Below are positions 53,676 through 62,557 of a stretch of 64,000 nucleotides of DNA, in pieces. A program made the translations under genes and the position numbers. The notes under the pieces are model-generated. The model was not told the DNA's origin. It saw nothing but the letters and a program-made list of their open reading frames with translations, and made no database searches. Source of the DNA: Rhodopseudomonas sp. BAL398 (lineage in GTDB: Bacteria > Pseudomonadota > Alphaproteobacteria > Rhizobiales > Xanthobacteraceae); assembly GCF_033001325.1 (NCBI RefSeq), contig NZ_CP133111.1, positions 4,790,501 to 4,854,500 on the forward strand, given 5' to 3'. The first letter of the stretch is position 1. Each line of letters begins with the position of its first letter.

Positions 53676-55409
53676 ATGGCCGGCGCCGACCTCACGGACA
53701 TCGCGGCCGGTGCGATCGCGTCGATCGAAGATCTCGGCGGCCAGATCGAGAATGCCTTCGCGCAGGTCGGCGGCCATCTCGGCCGGACCCATTCGATCTT
53801 CGGCGACCTGAATTCCGGGCTGGAATCGCTGTCGCAGGAACTATCCGGATCGAAGATCGAGGGCGCATCGGTCGCGTTCCAGGAGATCGCCGCGCGGTTG
53901 CGGTCGCTGGTGGAGATGCTGCCGCAGGAAGCCGCGTTGCTCGGCACCATCGGAACCGGCGCCGCGCAGGCCTCGAAGCTGTTGACGCTGCTGATCAAGC
54001 ATACCGGGATGGTGAGCGTGATCGCGCGCAGTTCGCGGATCGAGGCCGCGTCGCTGGAGGGAGATCGGGCCGACTTCGTCAGCTTCACCCGGGAGGCCTC
54101 CGATCTTGCAACCTCGGTGCAGAATTCCATCGTAGCCTGCGCCAAGGATCAGGAGAAGCTGTCGGCGGCGATCGCCAAAGTGCAGGGCGAGCAATTGCAG
54201 TTCGATCGGAACTATCGGCATCAATTGCAGTCGGTGAGCGACGAACTGATGCTGTCGTCGTCGGACATCACCGGCCGTCAGGTGCGGAGCGGCCAACTTG
54301 CGGAGTCCGCCAAGGCCAGCACTTCGCGAATCGGCAGCGCGGTCGGCGGCGCCATCGTCTCGCTGCAGGCCGGCGACAGCACGCGACAGCGGCTCGAACA
54401 TATCTGCCTCGGCCTGCGCATGATCACCGCGTCCGCCGGCAGCATCGTGCCGGCCCAGGTCGTGCTCGATCCGACGGCGGCGCAGCGGCTGGCGACGTTG
54501 CAGGCGGCGCAGCTGAAGGACGCGATATCCGGGTTCACGGTCGATATCGCCAGCATTTCCCAGACGCTGACCAGACTCGCCGCCAGTTCGACCAGCATTG
54601 TCGGACAGGGTCATTCGCTTTACGGCGGCGAAGGCGCCGATGCGAATTCGTTTTTCGAGGTGATGAAGCAAAGGCTGGCGCGCGCCACGGTGCTGATCTC
54701 CGCCAGTGCCCAAGCCAAGCAATCGGTCGACGACTCGCTCGCGGTGCTCGAAACCATGCTCGGCAAGTTCCGGGCGGCGATCGCGGAGCTGGACGAAACC
54801 GTGATCGACATCACGCTGATCGGCATGAATGCCGGGCTCAAGGCCGGCCATCTCGGTGGCAAAGCCCGCGCCTTCGTGGTGATCGCCAATGAGCTGAAAC
54901 TCTCTGCCGACCAGATTTCGGAAACGGCGAAACGGCTCGATCCCGTGCTCGACCAGATCGGCCAGGCGGCGGACCAACTCAAGAACATGCGGAGCGACGA
55001 TGGGGCGACTCGGGTGGCCGACCTCGAAAGCCAGATCATGCTGGCGATGCGGGAGATCGAGCTCGGCAACGGCCGACTCGTCCAGATGATGGATCACCTG
55101 ACACGCGAAAGCGCAGAATTCGAATCCCTGATGCTGAGCGCCAGGACGATGATGGCGACGCTGGGCGACAAGCTTGCGAACCTTCCCGGTATCGCCACCG
55201 ACCTCGAGCGACGCGACGCGACGATCAAAACGCTGGCGCCCGATCAAGCGCTGGCGATTGGTGGACTATTCGACGAGCTGTACCTGCAATATACGATGGA
55301 TGCCGAACGCGACGTGCATCTGAAATGCTCCGGCCGGCTCGGCCTGCCGCACACCGCGGTGGCGCCCGCGGCGGTATCCGACGAGAGCGAAGACGCGCTG
55401 TTCTTCTGA
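53676..55409 (+). CDS. soluble MCP-like protein with CheZ-like DxTxQ motif
   Basis: 577 residues from the ATG at 53676, mostly alpha-helical, with no TM and no periplasmic or HAMP domain. Two segments mimic the receptor hairpin tip: VIARSSRIEAASLEGDRADF at about 115-134 and ITLIGMNAGLKAGHLGGKAR at 379-398. Between them, SLQAGDSTRQRLEHI (229-243) resembles the QDxTxQ phosphatase motif of CheZ (Asp234, Gln238). The C-terminus DESEDALFF is acidic with aromatic end, like CheY-binding peptides. Last gene of the che operon, which has no cheZ, cheC, cheX or cheD. A phosphatase or adaptor role is inference. Confidence 0.8.
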   Translation: MAGADLTDIAAGAIASIEDLGGQIENAFAQVGGHLGRTHSIFGDLNSGLESLSQELSGSKIEGASVAFQEIAARLRSLVEMLPQEAALLGTIGTGAAQASKLLTLLIKHTGMVSVIARSSRIEAASLEGDRADFVSFTREASDLATSVQNSIVACAKDQEKLSAAIAKVQGEQLQFDRNYRHQLQSVSDELMLSSSDITGRQVRSGQLAESAKASTSRIGSAVGGAIVSLQAGDSTRQRLEHICLGLRMITASAGSIVPAQVVLDPTAAQRLATLQAAQLKDAISGFTVDIASISQTLTRLAASSTSIVGQGHSLYGGEGADANSFFEVMKQRLARATVLISASAQAKQSVDDSLAVLETMLGKFRAAIAELDETVIDITLIGMNAGLKAGHLGGKARAFVVIANELKLSADQISETAKRLDPVLDQIGQAADQLKNMRSDDGATRVADLESQIMLAMREIELGNGRLVQMMDHLTRESAEFESLMLSARTMMATLGDKLANLPGIATDLERRDATIKTLAPDQALAIGGLFDELYLQYTMDAERDVHLKCSGRLGLPHTAVAPAAVSDESEDALFF

Positions 55410-55550
55410 ACCTGCGTCGTGCTCCGGTTTGATCCGTGGTCTGACCGCACCGATCCCCTCGGCCGCCCTGGTTGGCAATTGACGCCTTGCTAATCGGTCT
55501 CGATCGGAGAAGACTCGTCCGCTCCCTCATGAACGCGATCGAGGCCGTTT

Positions 55551-56444
55551 TTGATTGACAAGCTCGAACTGCTTCTGGCGTTGGCCAAGGAGCGCCATTT
55601 CGGCCGCGCCGCCGAGGTCTGCGGCGTGACCCAGCCGACGATGTCGACAAGCATTAAGCAGCTCGAGGAAATCCTCGGCGTGATGCTGGTGCAGCGCGGC
55701 TCGCGGTTCCAGGGCTTCACGCCGGAGGGGGAGCGGACGCTGGACTGGGCGCGCCGAATCGTCGGCGACGTCCGGGCGATGCGTCAGGAGATCAACGCTC
55801 TGAAGCAGGGGCTATCGGGCGAAATTCGGATCGCCGCGATTCCAACCGTGCTCGGCATGGTGGCCTCGCTGACCACGCCCTTTCGGGCACGGCATCCGGA
55901 TGTCCGGTTCCGGATCGTGTCCTGCACCTCGTCGGCGGTGCTCGGGCTGTTGGAAAATCTCGAGGTCGACGCCGGACTGACCTATATCGAGAACGAGCCG
56001 CTCGGGAAGGTGCGGACCATTCCGCTATATCAGGAAAGCTACCGGCTGGTGACCTCGCCGGAGGGCCTGTTCGGCGATCGCGACCAAGTGAGTTGGCGCG
56101 AGGTCGGCCAGGTTCCGCTGTGCCTGCTGACCCCCGACATGCAGAACCGCCGCATCATCGACCGCGCGCTGAAGGCGGCGGGCGCTGAGGAGATGCCGAC
56201 CTTGACCTCGAATTCGATCATCGTGCTCTACACCCACGTGAAGACTGGGCGCTGGGCCAGTGTGATGCCCGGCAAGCTCGCCGAAACACTGGGGCTTGGC
56301 GACGCGGTGCGGACCATTCCGATCGTCGATCCGGTGGTGTCGTTCCGGATCGGCTTGGTGGTGCCACCGCGCGAGCCGCTGACGCCGCTGATCGCCGCGC
56401 TGGTGCAGACCGCGCGGGAAGTGGCGCCGACGCTGGAGTCGTAG
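55551..56444 (+). CDS. LysR-family regulator, probable FdsR
   Basis: 297 residues from the TTG at 55551; the nearby ATG at 55529 is out of frame. HTH domain: LLLALAKERHFGRAAEVCGVTQPTMSTSIKQLEEILGVMLVQRGSRFQGFTPEGERTL. The effector domain starts near 90 (GEIRIAAIPTVLGMVASLTTPFRARHPDVRFRI). It lies 135 bases before fdsG in the same direction, the position of FdsR-type LysR activators of NAD-dependent formate dehydrogenase operons. Effector, probably formate, is inferred from context. Confidence 0.88.
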   Translation: MIDKLELLLALAKERHFGRAAEVCGVTQPTMSTSIKQLEEILGVMLVQRGSRFQGFTPEGERTLDWARRIVGDVRAMRQEINALKQGLSGEIRIAAIPTVLGMVASLTTPFRARHPDVRFRIVSCTSSAVLGLLENLEVDAGLTYIENEPLGKVRTIPLYQESYRLVTSPEGLFGDRDQVSWREVGQVPLCLLTPDMQNRRIIDRALKAAGAEEMPTLTSNSIIVLYTHVKTGRWASVMPGKLAETLGLGDAVRTIPIVDPVVSFRIGLVVPPREPLTPLIAALVQTAREVAPTLES

Positions 56445-56450
56445 GCGCTG

Positions 56451-56485
56451 CAACGACGTTTGCATCGCAACATGAGCGGTCGTTG
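56451..56485. promoter_or_regulatory. inverted repeat in lysR-fdsG gap
   Basis: CAACGAC (56451-56457) and GTCGTTG (56479-56485) are exact inverses 21 bases apart, about 95 bases before the fdsG start. A candidate LysR-type regulator site; the long spacer makes it uncertain. Confidence 0.35.
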
Positions 56486-56579
56486 TCTATTCCGTATCGC
56501 AGCATTGGTTTGCTTTATTGATCTTTGGAATGATTCTGCTTTTGATTGTCAGGTAAATCACCACGACCAAAGAGTGCAG

Positions 56580-57050
56580 ATGCAAGAGGAAACCTGGGAG
56601 ACCGCCCGCGCGGCTGAGATCATCGCCACGCATGCAGGCAAGGAAGGAGCCACACTGGTCATTCTGCACGCGCTGCAGGAGGCATTCGGCTATGTGCCGG
56701 AGCCGGCGATTCCGATGATCGCCGAGGCGCTCAACCACTCCCGCGCCGAAGTCCATGGCGTGTTCACCTTCTATCACGACTTCCGGAAGCAGCCGGCCGG
56801 CCGTCATGTGCTGAAGCTGTGTCGCGCCGAGGCCTGCCAATCGGCCGGCGGTGATGCGCTCGCCGCGCGCGCCGAGGACAGGCTCGGGGTTGCGATCGGG
56901 AACACGACGCCTGATGGCGGCGTTACCCTGGAGCCGATCTATTGCCTCGGCCTGTGCGCAACGGCGCCGGCCGCCATGATCGATGGTCGCGTGGTCGGCC
57001 GGCTCGACGCCGCACGGCTCGATGCTCTGTTGACGGAGGCGCAGCGATGA
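56580..57050 (+). CDS. fdsG: formate dehydrogenase gamma subunit (NuoE-like)
   Basis: 156 residues from the ATG at 56580. NuoE/HoxE-like thioredoxin fold with a [2Fe-2S] site: LCRAEACQSAGGD gives two cysteines and YCLGLCATAP two more. HALQEAFGYVPEPAIPMIAEALNHSRAEVHGVFTFYHDF is the usual N-terminal half. It passes electrons between the alpha subunit and the NADH-forming beta subunit. The stop overlaps fdsB (ATGA). Confidence 0.94.
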   Translation: MQEETWETARAAEIIATHAGKEGATLVILHALQEAFGYVPEPAIPMIAEALNHSRAEVHGVFTFYHDFRKQPAGRHVLKLCRAEACQSAGGDALAARAEDRLGVAIGNTTPDGGVTLEPIYCLGLCATAPAAMIDGRVVGRLDAARLDALLTEAQR

Positions 57051-58603
57051 CGCTCCGGATCTTTATTCCGCGCGATGCCGGCGCGGTCGCGGTCGGCGCC
57101 GACGATGTCGCGCAAGGCTTGGCCGATCTCGCGCAGCAGCGCGGCCTAGCGCTCGATCTGGTCCGCACCGGCTCGCGCGGGCTGTATTGGCTGGAACCGA
57201 TGCTGGAAGTCGCCACCGATGTCGGCCGCATCGCCTATGGGCCGATGACAACCGACGATCTCGGCTCGGTGCTTGACGCCATCCTCGCCGACGGACCGCA
57301 TCCCCTGCGGCTTGGCCTCACCGAGGAGATCCCCTGGCTGAAGCGACAGACACGGCTGACCTTTGGGCGTTGCGGCGTGATCGATCCGCGCTCCAGCGAC
57401 GATTACCGCGCCCATGGCGGCTATAAGGGGCTTGAGCGCGCGCTGGCGATGAGCTCCAAGGACATCATCGACGACATCGTCAAATCCGGCCTGCGCGGCC
57501 GCGGCGGCGCCGGCTTCCCCACCGGGATCAAATGGCAGACCGTCGCCAATGCCGGGCGTGGCCAGAAATATATCTGCTGCAACGCCGACGAGGGCGATAG
57601 CGGCACCTTTGCCGACCGCATGATCATGGAAGGCGATCCCTTCATGGTGCTGGAAGGCATGACCATCGCGGGCATCGCGGTCGGCGCCACCAAGGGTTAC
57701 ATCTACATCCGCTCCGAATATCCGCACGCCATCGAGGCGATGGAGGCGGCGATCGCCGCGGCGCGGCGCACCGGCTATTTGGGCGCCAATATCTGCCGCT
57801 CCGACGACAGTTTCGACGTCGAGGTTCGGGTCGGCGCCGGCGCTTATATCTGCGGCGAGGAAACCGCGATGCTGGAAAGCCTCGAGGGCAAGCGCGGCGT
57901 GGTCCGCGCCAAGCCGCCGCTGCCGGCGCATAAGGGCCTGTTCGGCAAGCCGACCGTGATCAACAATGTATTGTCCTTCGCGGCGGTGCCGTTCATCCTG
58001 GCCGGCGGCGCCCAGGCCTATGCGGATTGCGGCATGGGCCGCTCGCGCGGCACCAAGCCGATCCAGCTCGCCGGCAACATCAAGCATGGCGGGTTGTTCG
58101 AGGTCGCCTTCGGCATCACGCTTGGCGAACTGGTCGACGAGATCGGCGGCGGCACGCTGAGCGGACGCCCGGTGCGGGCGGTGCAGGTCGGCGGCCCGCT
58201 CGGCGCCTATTTCCCGCGCGCTTTGTTCGATACCCCCTATGACTATGAAGCCTTCGCAGCGCGCAGCGGCATGGTCGGCCATGGCGGCATCGTGGTGTTC
58301 GACGACAGCGTCGACATGGCCAAGCAGGCGCGCTTCGCGATGGAGTTCTGCGCCATCGAATCCTGCGGCAAGTGCACCCCATGCCGGATCGGCTCGGTGC
58401 GCGGGCTCGAGACCATCGACAAGATCATCAATGGCGATCGCTCCGTCGCGAACATCGCCGTGCTGGAAGACCTCTGCCAGACCATGAAATTCGGCTCGCT
58501 CTGCGCGCTCGGTGGCTTTGTGCCGTTTCCGGTGCTGAGCGCGCTGCAACATTTTCCTGAGGATTTCGGCCTGACGCCGACACGGCTGCAGGCCGCCGAA
58601 TAG
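57047..58603 (+). CDS. fdsB: formate dehydrogenase beta subunit (NuoF-like)
   Basis: 518 residues. N-terminal ferredoxin-like part (about 1-110), then the NuoF core: SGLRGRGGAGFPTGIKW (NAD site), CNADEGDSGTFADRMIMEGDPF (FMN site), YICGEETAMLESLEGKRG and the [4Fe-4S] ligands CAIESCGKCTPCRIG with a later Cys in CALGGF. It reduces NAD+ with electrons from formate. Fused ferredoxin-like plus NuoF layout is typical of FdsB. Confidence 0.96.
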   Translation: MTLRIFIPRDAGAVAVGADDVAQGLADLAQQRGLALDLVRTGSRGLYWLEPMLEVATDVGRIAYGPMTTDDLGSVLDAILADGPHPLRLGLTEEIPWLKRQTRLTFGRCGVIDPRSSDDYRAHGGYKGLERALAMSSKDIIDDIVKSGLRGRGGAGFPTGIKWQTVANAGRGQKYICCNADEGDSGTFADRMIMEGDPFMVLEGMTIAGIAVGATKGYIYIRSEYPHAIEAMEAAIAAARRTGYLGANICRSDDSFDVEVRVGAGAYICGEETAMLESLEGKRGVVRAKPPLPAHKGLFGKPTVINNVLSFAAVPFILAGGAQAYADCGMGRSRGTKPIQLAGNIKHGGLFEVAFGITLGELVDEIGGGTLSGRPVRAVQVGGPLGAYFPRALFDTPYDYEAFAARSGMVGHGGIVVFDDSVDMAKQARFAMEFCAIESCGKCTPCRIGSVRGLETIDKIINGDRSVANIAVLEDLCQTMKFGSLCALGGFVPFPVLSALQHFPEDFGLTPTRLQAAE

Positions 58604-58612
58604 GAGTCCGCC

Positions 58613-61459
58613 ATGTCACTGATTGAAGAAATCGATTTCGGCACGCCGCGCTCGAAGTCCGAGACGATGGTGACGCTCACGATCGACGGCCAGAGCATCA
58701 CGGTGCCGGAGGGCACCTCGATCATGCGCGCCGCGATGCAGATGGGCACCGCGATTCCGAAACTCTGCGCCACCGACATGGTCGACGCCTTCGGCTCCTG
58801 CCGGCTCTGCCTGGTCGAGGTCGAGGGCCGCAACGGCACCCCGGCATCGTGTACCACGCCGGTCGCCGACGGCCTTGTCGTGCACACCCAGACCGACCGC
58901 CTGAAGACCATCCGCAAGGGCGTGATGGAGCTTTATATCTCCGACCATCCGCTGGACTGCCTGACCTGTTCGGCCAATGGCGATTGCGAATTGCAGGACA
59001 TGGCCGGCGCGGTGGGCTTGCGCGAGGTGCGCTACGGCTATGACGGCGATAAGCACCCCAATCCGGGACTCGACGTTTCGAATCCCTATTTCACTTACGA
59101 TCCGTCGAAATGCATCGTCTGCTCGCGTTGCGTGCGCGCCTGCGAGGAAGTGCAGGGCACTTTCGCGCTGACCATCGCCGGCCGCGGCTTCGATTCGGTG
59201 GTATCGGCCGGGATGCAGGAATCGTTTCTGGGCTCCGAATGCGTGTCCTGCGGCGCCTGCGTGCAGGCCTGCCCGACCGCCACGCTGAACGAGAAGTCGG
59301 TGATCGAGATCGGCACGCCGGAGCATTCGGTGGTGACCACCTGCGCCTATTGCGGCGTCGGCTGCTCGTTCAAGGCGGAGATGCGCGGCGAGGAAGTGGT
59401 CCGCATGGTTCCCTACAAGGACGGCAAGGCCAATCGCGGCCATTCCTGCGTCAAGGGCCGCTTCGCTTGGGGCTACACCAACCACAAGGAGCGTATCCTC
59501 AACCCGATGATTCGCGCCAAGATCACCGATCCGTGGCGCGAAGTGTCGTGGGACGAGGCGTTCAATTACGCCGCTTCCGAGTTCAAGCGCATCCAGCAAA
59601 CATACGGCCGCGACTCGATCGGTGGCATCACCTCGTCGCGCTGCACCAACGAAGAAACCTATCTGGTGCAGAAGTTGGTCCGCGCCGGCTTCGGCAACAA
59701 TAATGTCGATACCTGCGCCCGCGTCTGCCATTCGCCGACCGGCTATGGATTGTCGACCACTTTCGGCACTTCGGCGGGGACGCAGGATTTCGATTCGGTC
59801 GAGCACAGCGACGTGGTGCTGATCATCGGCGCCAATCCGACCGACGGCCATCCGGTGTTCGCCTCACGGCTGAAGAAGCGGTTGCGCGCCGGTGCCAAGC
59901 TGATCGTGGTCGATCCGCGCCGCACCGATATCGTGCGCTCGGCCCATGTCGAGGCGGCGCATCATCTGCCGCTGCTGCCGGGCACCAATGTGGCGGTGCT
60001 GACCGCGTTGGCGCATGTCATCGTCACCGAGGGCCTCGCCGACGAGGCCTTCGTGCGCGAGCGCTGCGACTGGAGCGAGTTCGAGCACTGGGCGTCGTTC
60101 GTGGCGCAGCCGCATAACAGCCCGGAGGCGACCGCGATCGCCACCGGCGTCGATCCGAAGGAATTGCGCGAAGCCGCCCGGCTATTCGCCACCGGCGGCA
60201 ATGGGGCGATCTATTACGGGCTCGGCGTCACCGAGCACAGCCAGGGTTCGACCACCGTGATGGCGATCGCCAATTTGGCGATGGCCACCGGCAATATTGG
60301 TCGTCCCGGCGTCGGCGTGAATCCGCTGCGCGGCCAGAACAATGTCCAGGGCGCCTGCGACATGGGCTCGTTCCCGCACGAACTGCCGGGCTATCGCCAC
60401 ATCGGCACCGATGCGGTGCGCGAGAGTTTTGAATCGATGTGGGGCGTGCAGCTCAACAAGGAGCCGGGGCTGCGGATTCCCAACATGCTCGACGCCGCGG
60501 TCGACGGCTCGTTCAAGGGGCTCTACGTCCAGGGCGAGGACATCCTGCAATCCGACCCCAATACCAAGCACGTCGCCGCCGGGCTGGAAGCGATGGAATG
60601 CGTCATCGTCCACGACCTGTTTCTCAACGAGACCGCCAACTACGCCCATGTGTTTCTGCCGGGCTCGACCTTTCTGGAGAAGGATGGCACCTTCACCAAT
60701 GCGGAGCGCCGGATCCAGCGGGTCCGCAAGGTGGTAGCGCCGCGCAACGGATTGGAAGACTGGCAGGTCACGCTCGGGCTGGCCAAGGCGATGGGCTTCG
60801 AAATGACCTACGAGCATCCGTCGCAGATCATGGACGAGATCGCGGCGCTGACGCCGACCTTCGCCGGCGTGTCCTATGCCAAGCTCGAGGAAATGGGATC
60901 GGTGCAATGGCCGTGCAACGCGGCGGCGCCCGAGGGGACCCCGGTCATGCATATCGATCACTTCGTCCGCGGCAAAGGCAAATTCGTCATCACCGAATAT
61001 GTCGCCACCGACGAGCGCACCGGGCCGCGCTTCCCGCTGCTGCTGACCACCGGGCGCATCCTCAGCCAATACAATGTCGGCGCTCAGACCAGGCGGACCG
61101 AGAATGTGGTGTGGCACCAGGAGGACCGGCTCGAGATCCATCCGCACGACGCCGAGCAGCGCGGCGTGCGCGACGGCGACTGGGTTCGGCTCGCCAGCCG
61201 CGCCGGCGAGACTACGCTGCGGGCGCAGATCACCGAGCGCGTGGCGCCCGGCGTGGTCTACACCACCTTCCATCACCCCGACACCCAGGCCAATGTGATC
61301 ACCACCGACTTCTCCGATTGGGCGACCAATTGCCCGGAATACAAGGTCACGGCGGTCGAGGTCGCGCCCTCGAACGGGCCGTCGGAATGGCAGAAGGCCT
61401 ATGACGAACAGGCCCGGCAATCGCGGCGCATCGCGCACGCGGCCGAAGCGGCGGAGTAA
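58613..61459 (+). CDS. fdsA: NAD-dependent formate dehydrogenase alpha subunit, Mo-bisMGD
   Basis: 948 residues with a GGAG ribosome site. N-terminal [2Fe-2S] domain (CATDMVDAFGSCRLCLVEVE), NuoG-like DCLTCSANGDCELQ, two [4Fe-4S] clusters (CIVCSRCVRACEEVQG and CVSCGACVQACPT), a further [4Fe-4S] (CAYCGVGCSF...SCVKGRF), then the molybdopterin domains. The formate-site cysteine is Cys372 next to His373 in CARVCHSPTGYGL, so Mo/W is bound by Cys and not selenocysteine. It oxidises formate to CO2 in the cytoplasm. Confidence 0.97.
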   Translation: MSLIEEIDFGTPRSKSETMVTLTIDGQSITVPEGTSIMRAAMQMGTAIPKLCATDMVDAFGSCRLCLVEVEGRNGTPASCTTPVADGLVVHTQTDRLKTIRKGVMELYISDHPLDCLTCSANGDCELQDMAGAVGLREVRYGYDGDKHPNPGLDVSNPYFTYDPSKCIVCSRCVRACEEVQGTFALTIAGRGFDSVVSAGMQESFLGSECVSCGACVQACPTATLNEKSVIEIGTPEHSVVTTCAYCGVGCSFKAEMRGEEVVRMVPYKDGKANRGHSCVKGRFAWGYTNHKERILNPMIRAKITDPWREVSWDEAFNYAASEFKRIQQTYGRDSIGGITSSRCTNEETYLVQKLVRAGFGNNNVDTCARVCHSPTGYGLSTTFGTSAGTQDFDSVEHSDVVLIIGANPTDGHPVFASRLKKRLRAGAKLIVVDPRRTDIVRSAHVEAAHHLPLLPGTNVAVLTALAHVIVTEGLADEAFVRERCDWSEFEHWASFVAQPHNSPEATAIATGVDPKELREAARLFATGGNGAIYYGLGVTEHSQGSTTVMAIANLAMATGNIGRPGVGVNPLRGQNNVQGACDMGSFPHELPGYRHIGTDAVRESFESMWGVQLNKEPGLRIPNMLDAAVDGSFKGLYVQGEDILQSDPNTKHVAAGLEAMECVIVHDLFLNETANYAHVFLPGSTFLEKDGTFTNAERRIQRVRKVVAPRNGLEDWQVTLGLAKAMGFEMTYEHPSQIMDEIAALTPTFAGVSYAKLEEMGSVQWPCNAAAPEGTPVMHIDHFVRGKGKFVITEYVATDERTGPRFPLLLTTGRILSQYNVGAQTRRTENVVWHQEDRLEIHPHDAEQRGVRDGDWVRLASRAGETTLRAQITERVAPGVVYTTFHHPDTQANVITTDFSDWATNCPEYKVTAVEVAPSNGPSEWQKAYDEQARQSRRIAHAAEAAE

Positions 61460-61461
61460 CG

Positions 61462-62301
61462 ATGCAGGAAGCGGTTCGCACCATTGCCAACACGACCTGG
61501 CGTAACGGCGACGCCAGACGCGCCGCGCGGGCGGTTCCCGAGGAGACCGCCGTGGCGATCAGCTATAATGGCGGCAGCTATGCGGTGATGATGGCGTCGC
61601 CCTGCGACCTTGAGGATTTCGCGATCGGCTTCAGCCTGAGCGAAGGAATCGTCGAGCACGCTTCGCAGATCGAATCGCTCGACATCGTGCCGCTCGACGA
61701 CGGCATCGAGTTGCGGATGTGGCTGGCGCAATCGCATGCCGACCGGCTCGCCGAACGTCGGCGCCATATCGCAGGCCCGACCGGCTGCGGATTGTGCGGC
61801 ATCGACTCGATCGCCGAAGCGCTGCGGCCGACCGCGCTGGTGCGTTCCAATGCCCGGTTCCTGCCGCAGCAGATTATGACGGCCGTTCAGGCGCTGCCGT
61901 CGCTGCAGGCGCTCAACATTGCCACCAGGGCGGTTCATGCCGCGGCGTTGTGGACGCCCGCGCAGGGCATCGCCTGCCTGCGCGAGGATGTCGGTCGCCA
62001 TAATGCGCTCGACAAGCTCGCCGGCGCGTTGGCGCGCGGCGGGATCGCGGCGGCCGACGGCATGGTGCTGCTGACCAGCCGGGTCTCGGTCGAGATGGTG
62101 CAGAAAGCCGCTGCGATCGGCGCGCCGCTGCTGGTCGCAGTGTCGGCGCCGACCGCGCTCGCGGTGCGGATGGCGGAGGCCGCCGGCATCACGCTGGTGG
62201 CGATTGCACGCGGCGATGGCTTCGAAATATTCACCCGTCCCGACCGGATCGGCGTGGGCATCGGCCGCGGCGACGGCGGAGGAGTTGTCGATGTCGCCTG
62301 A
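61462..62301 (+). CDS. fdsC: FdhD-family sulfurtransferase/chaperone FdsC
   Basis: 279 residues. TGCGLCGIDSI holds the CxxC-type cysteines that pass sulfur to the Mo cofactor. ACLREDVGRHNALDKLAGAL and MVLLTSRVSVEMVQKAAAIGAPLLVAVSAPTALAVRMAE are FdhD marks. It is needed to insert a sulfurated bis-MGD into FdsA. Starts two bases after the fdsA stop. Its 3' end overlaps fdsD by 11 bases. Confidence 0.94.
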   Translation: MQEAVRTIANTTWRNGDARRAARAVPEETAVAISYNGGSYAVMMASPCDLEDFAIGFSLSEGIVEHASQIESLDIVPLDDGIELRMWLAQSHADRLAERRRHIAGPTGCGLCGIDSIAEALRPTALVRSNARFLPQQIMTAVQALPSLQALNIATRAVHAAALWTPAQGIACLREDVGRHNALDKLAGALARGGIAAADGMVLLTSRVSVEMVQKAAAIGAPLLVAVSAPTALAVRMAEAAGITLVAIARGDGFEIFTRPDRIGVGIGRGDGGGVVDVA

Positions 62302-62500
62302 CAACCTCGTCCACATGGCCAACCAGATTGGCACGTTCTTTAAAAGTCAGGGGGCCGACGCGACCGTCCCTGGCATCACCGAACATATCCGGAAATTCTG
62401 GGATCCGCGGATGCGCACCGCGATCCTGGCGCATCTCGACGCCGGCGGCGAAGGATTGCAGCCCGAGGTGCGCAGCGCAGTGGAGGCGCTCAGAAACTAG
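62291..62500 (+). CDS. fdsD: formate dehydrogenase delta subunit
   Basis: 69 residues from the ATG at 62291. MSPDNLVHMANQIGTFFKSQG, ITEHIRKFWDPRMRTAILAHLDAGGEGLQPEVRSAVEAL is the FdsD pattern. It is a small non-catalytic subunit or maturation factor of the Fds complex. Overlap with fdsC suggests coupled translation. Confidence 0.93.
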   Translation: MSPDNLVHMANQIGTFFKSQGADATVPGITEHIRKFWDPRMRTAILAHLDAGGEGLQPEVRSAVEALRN

Positions 62501-62557
62501 GCTTCATAGGGATCAGACGTGTCCATCAAGGACGCGCTGTAAAAGGGGAGACGCAAG

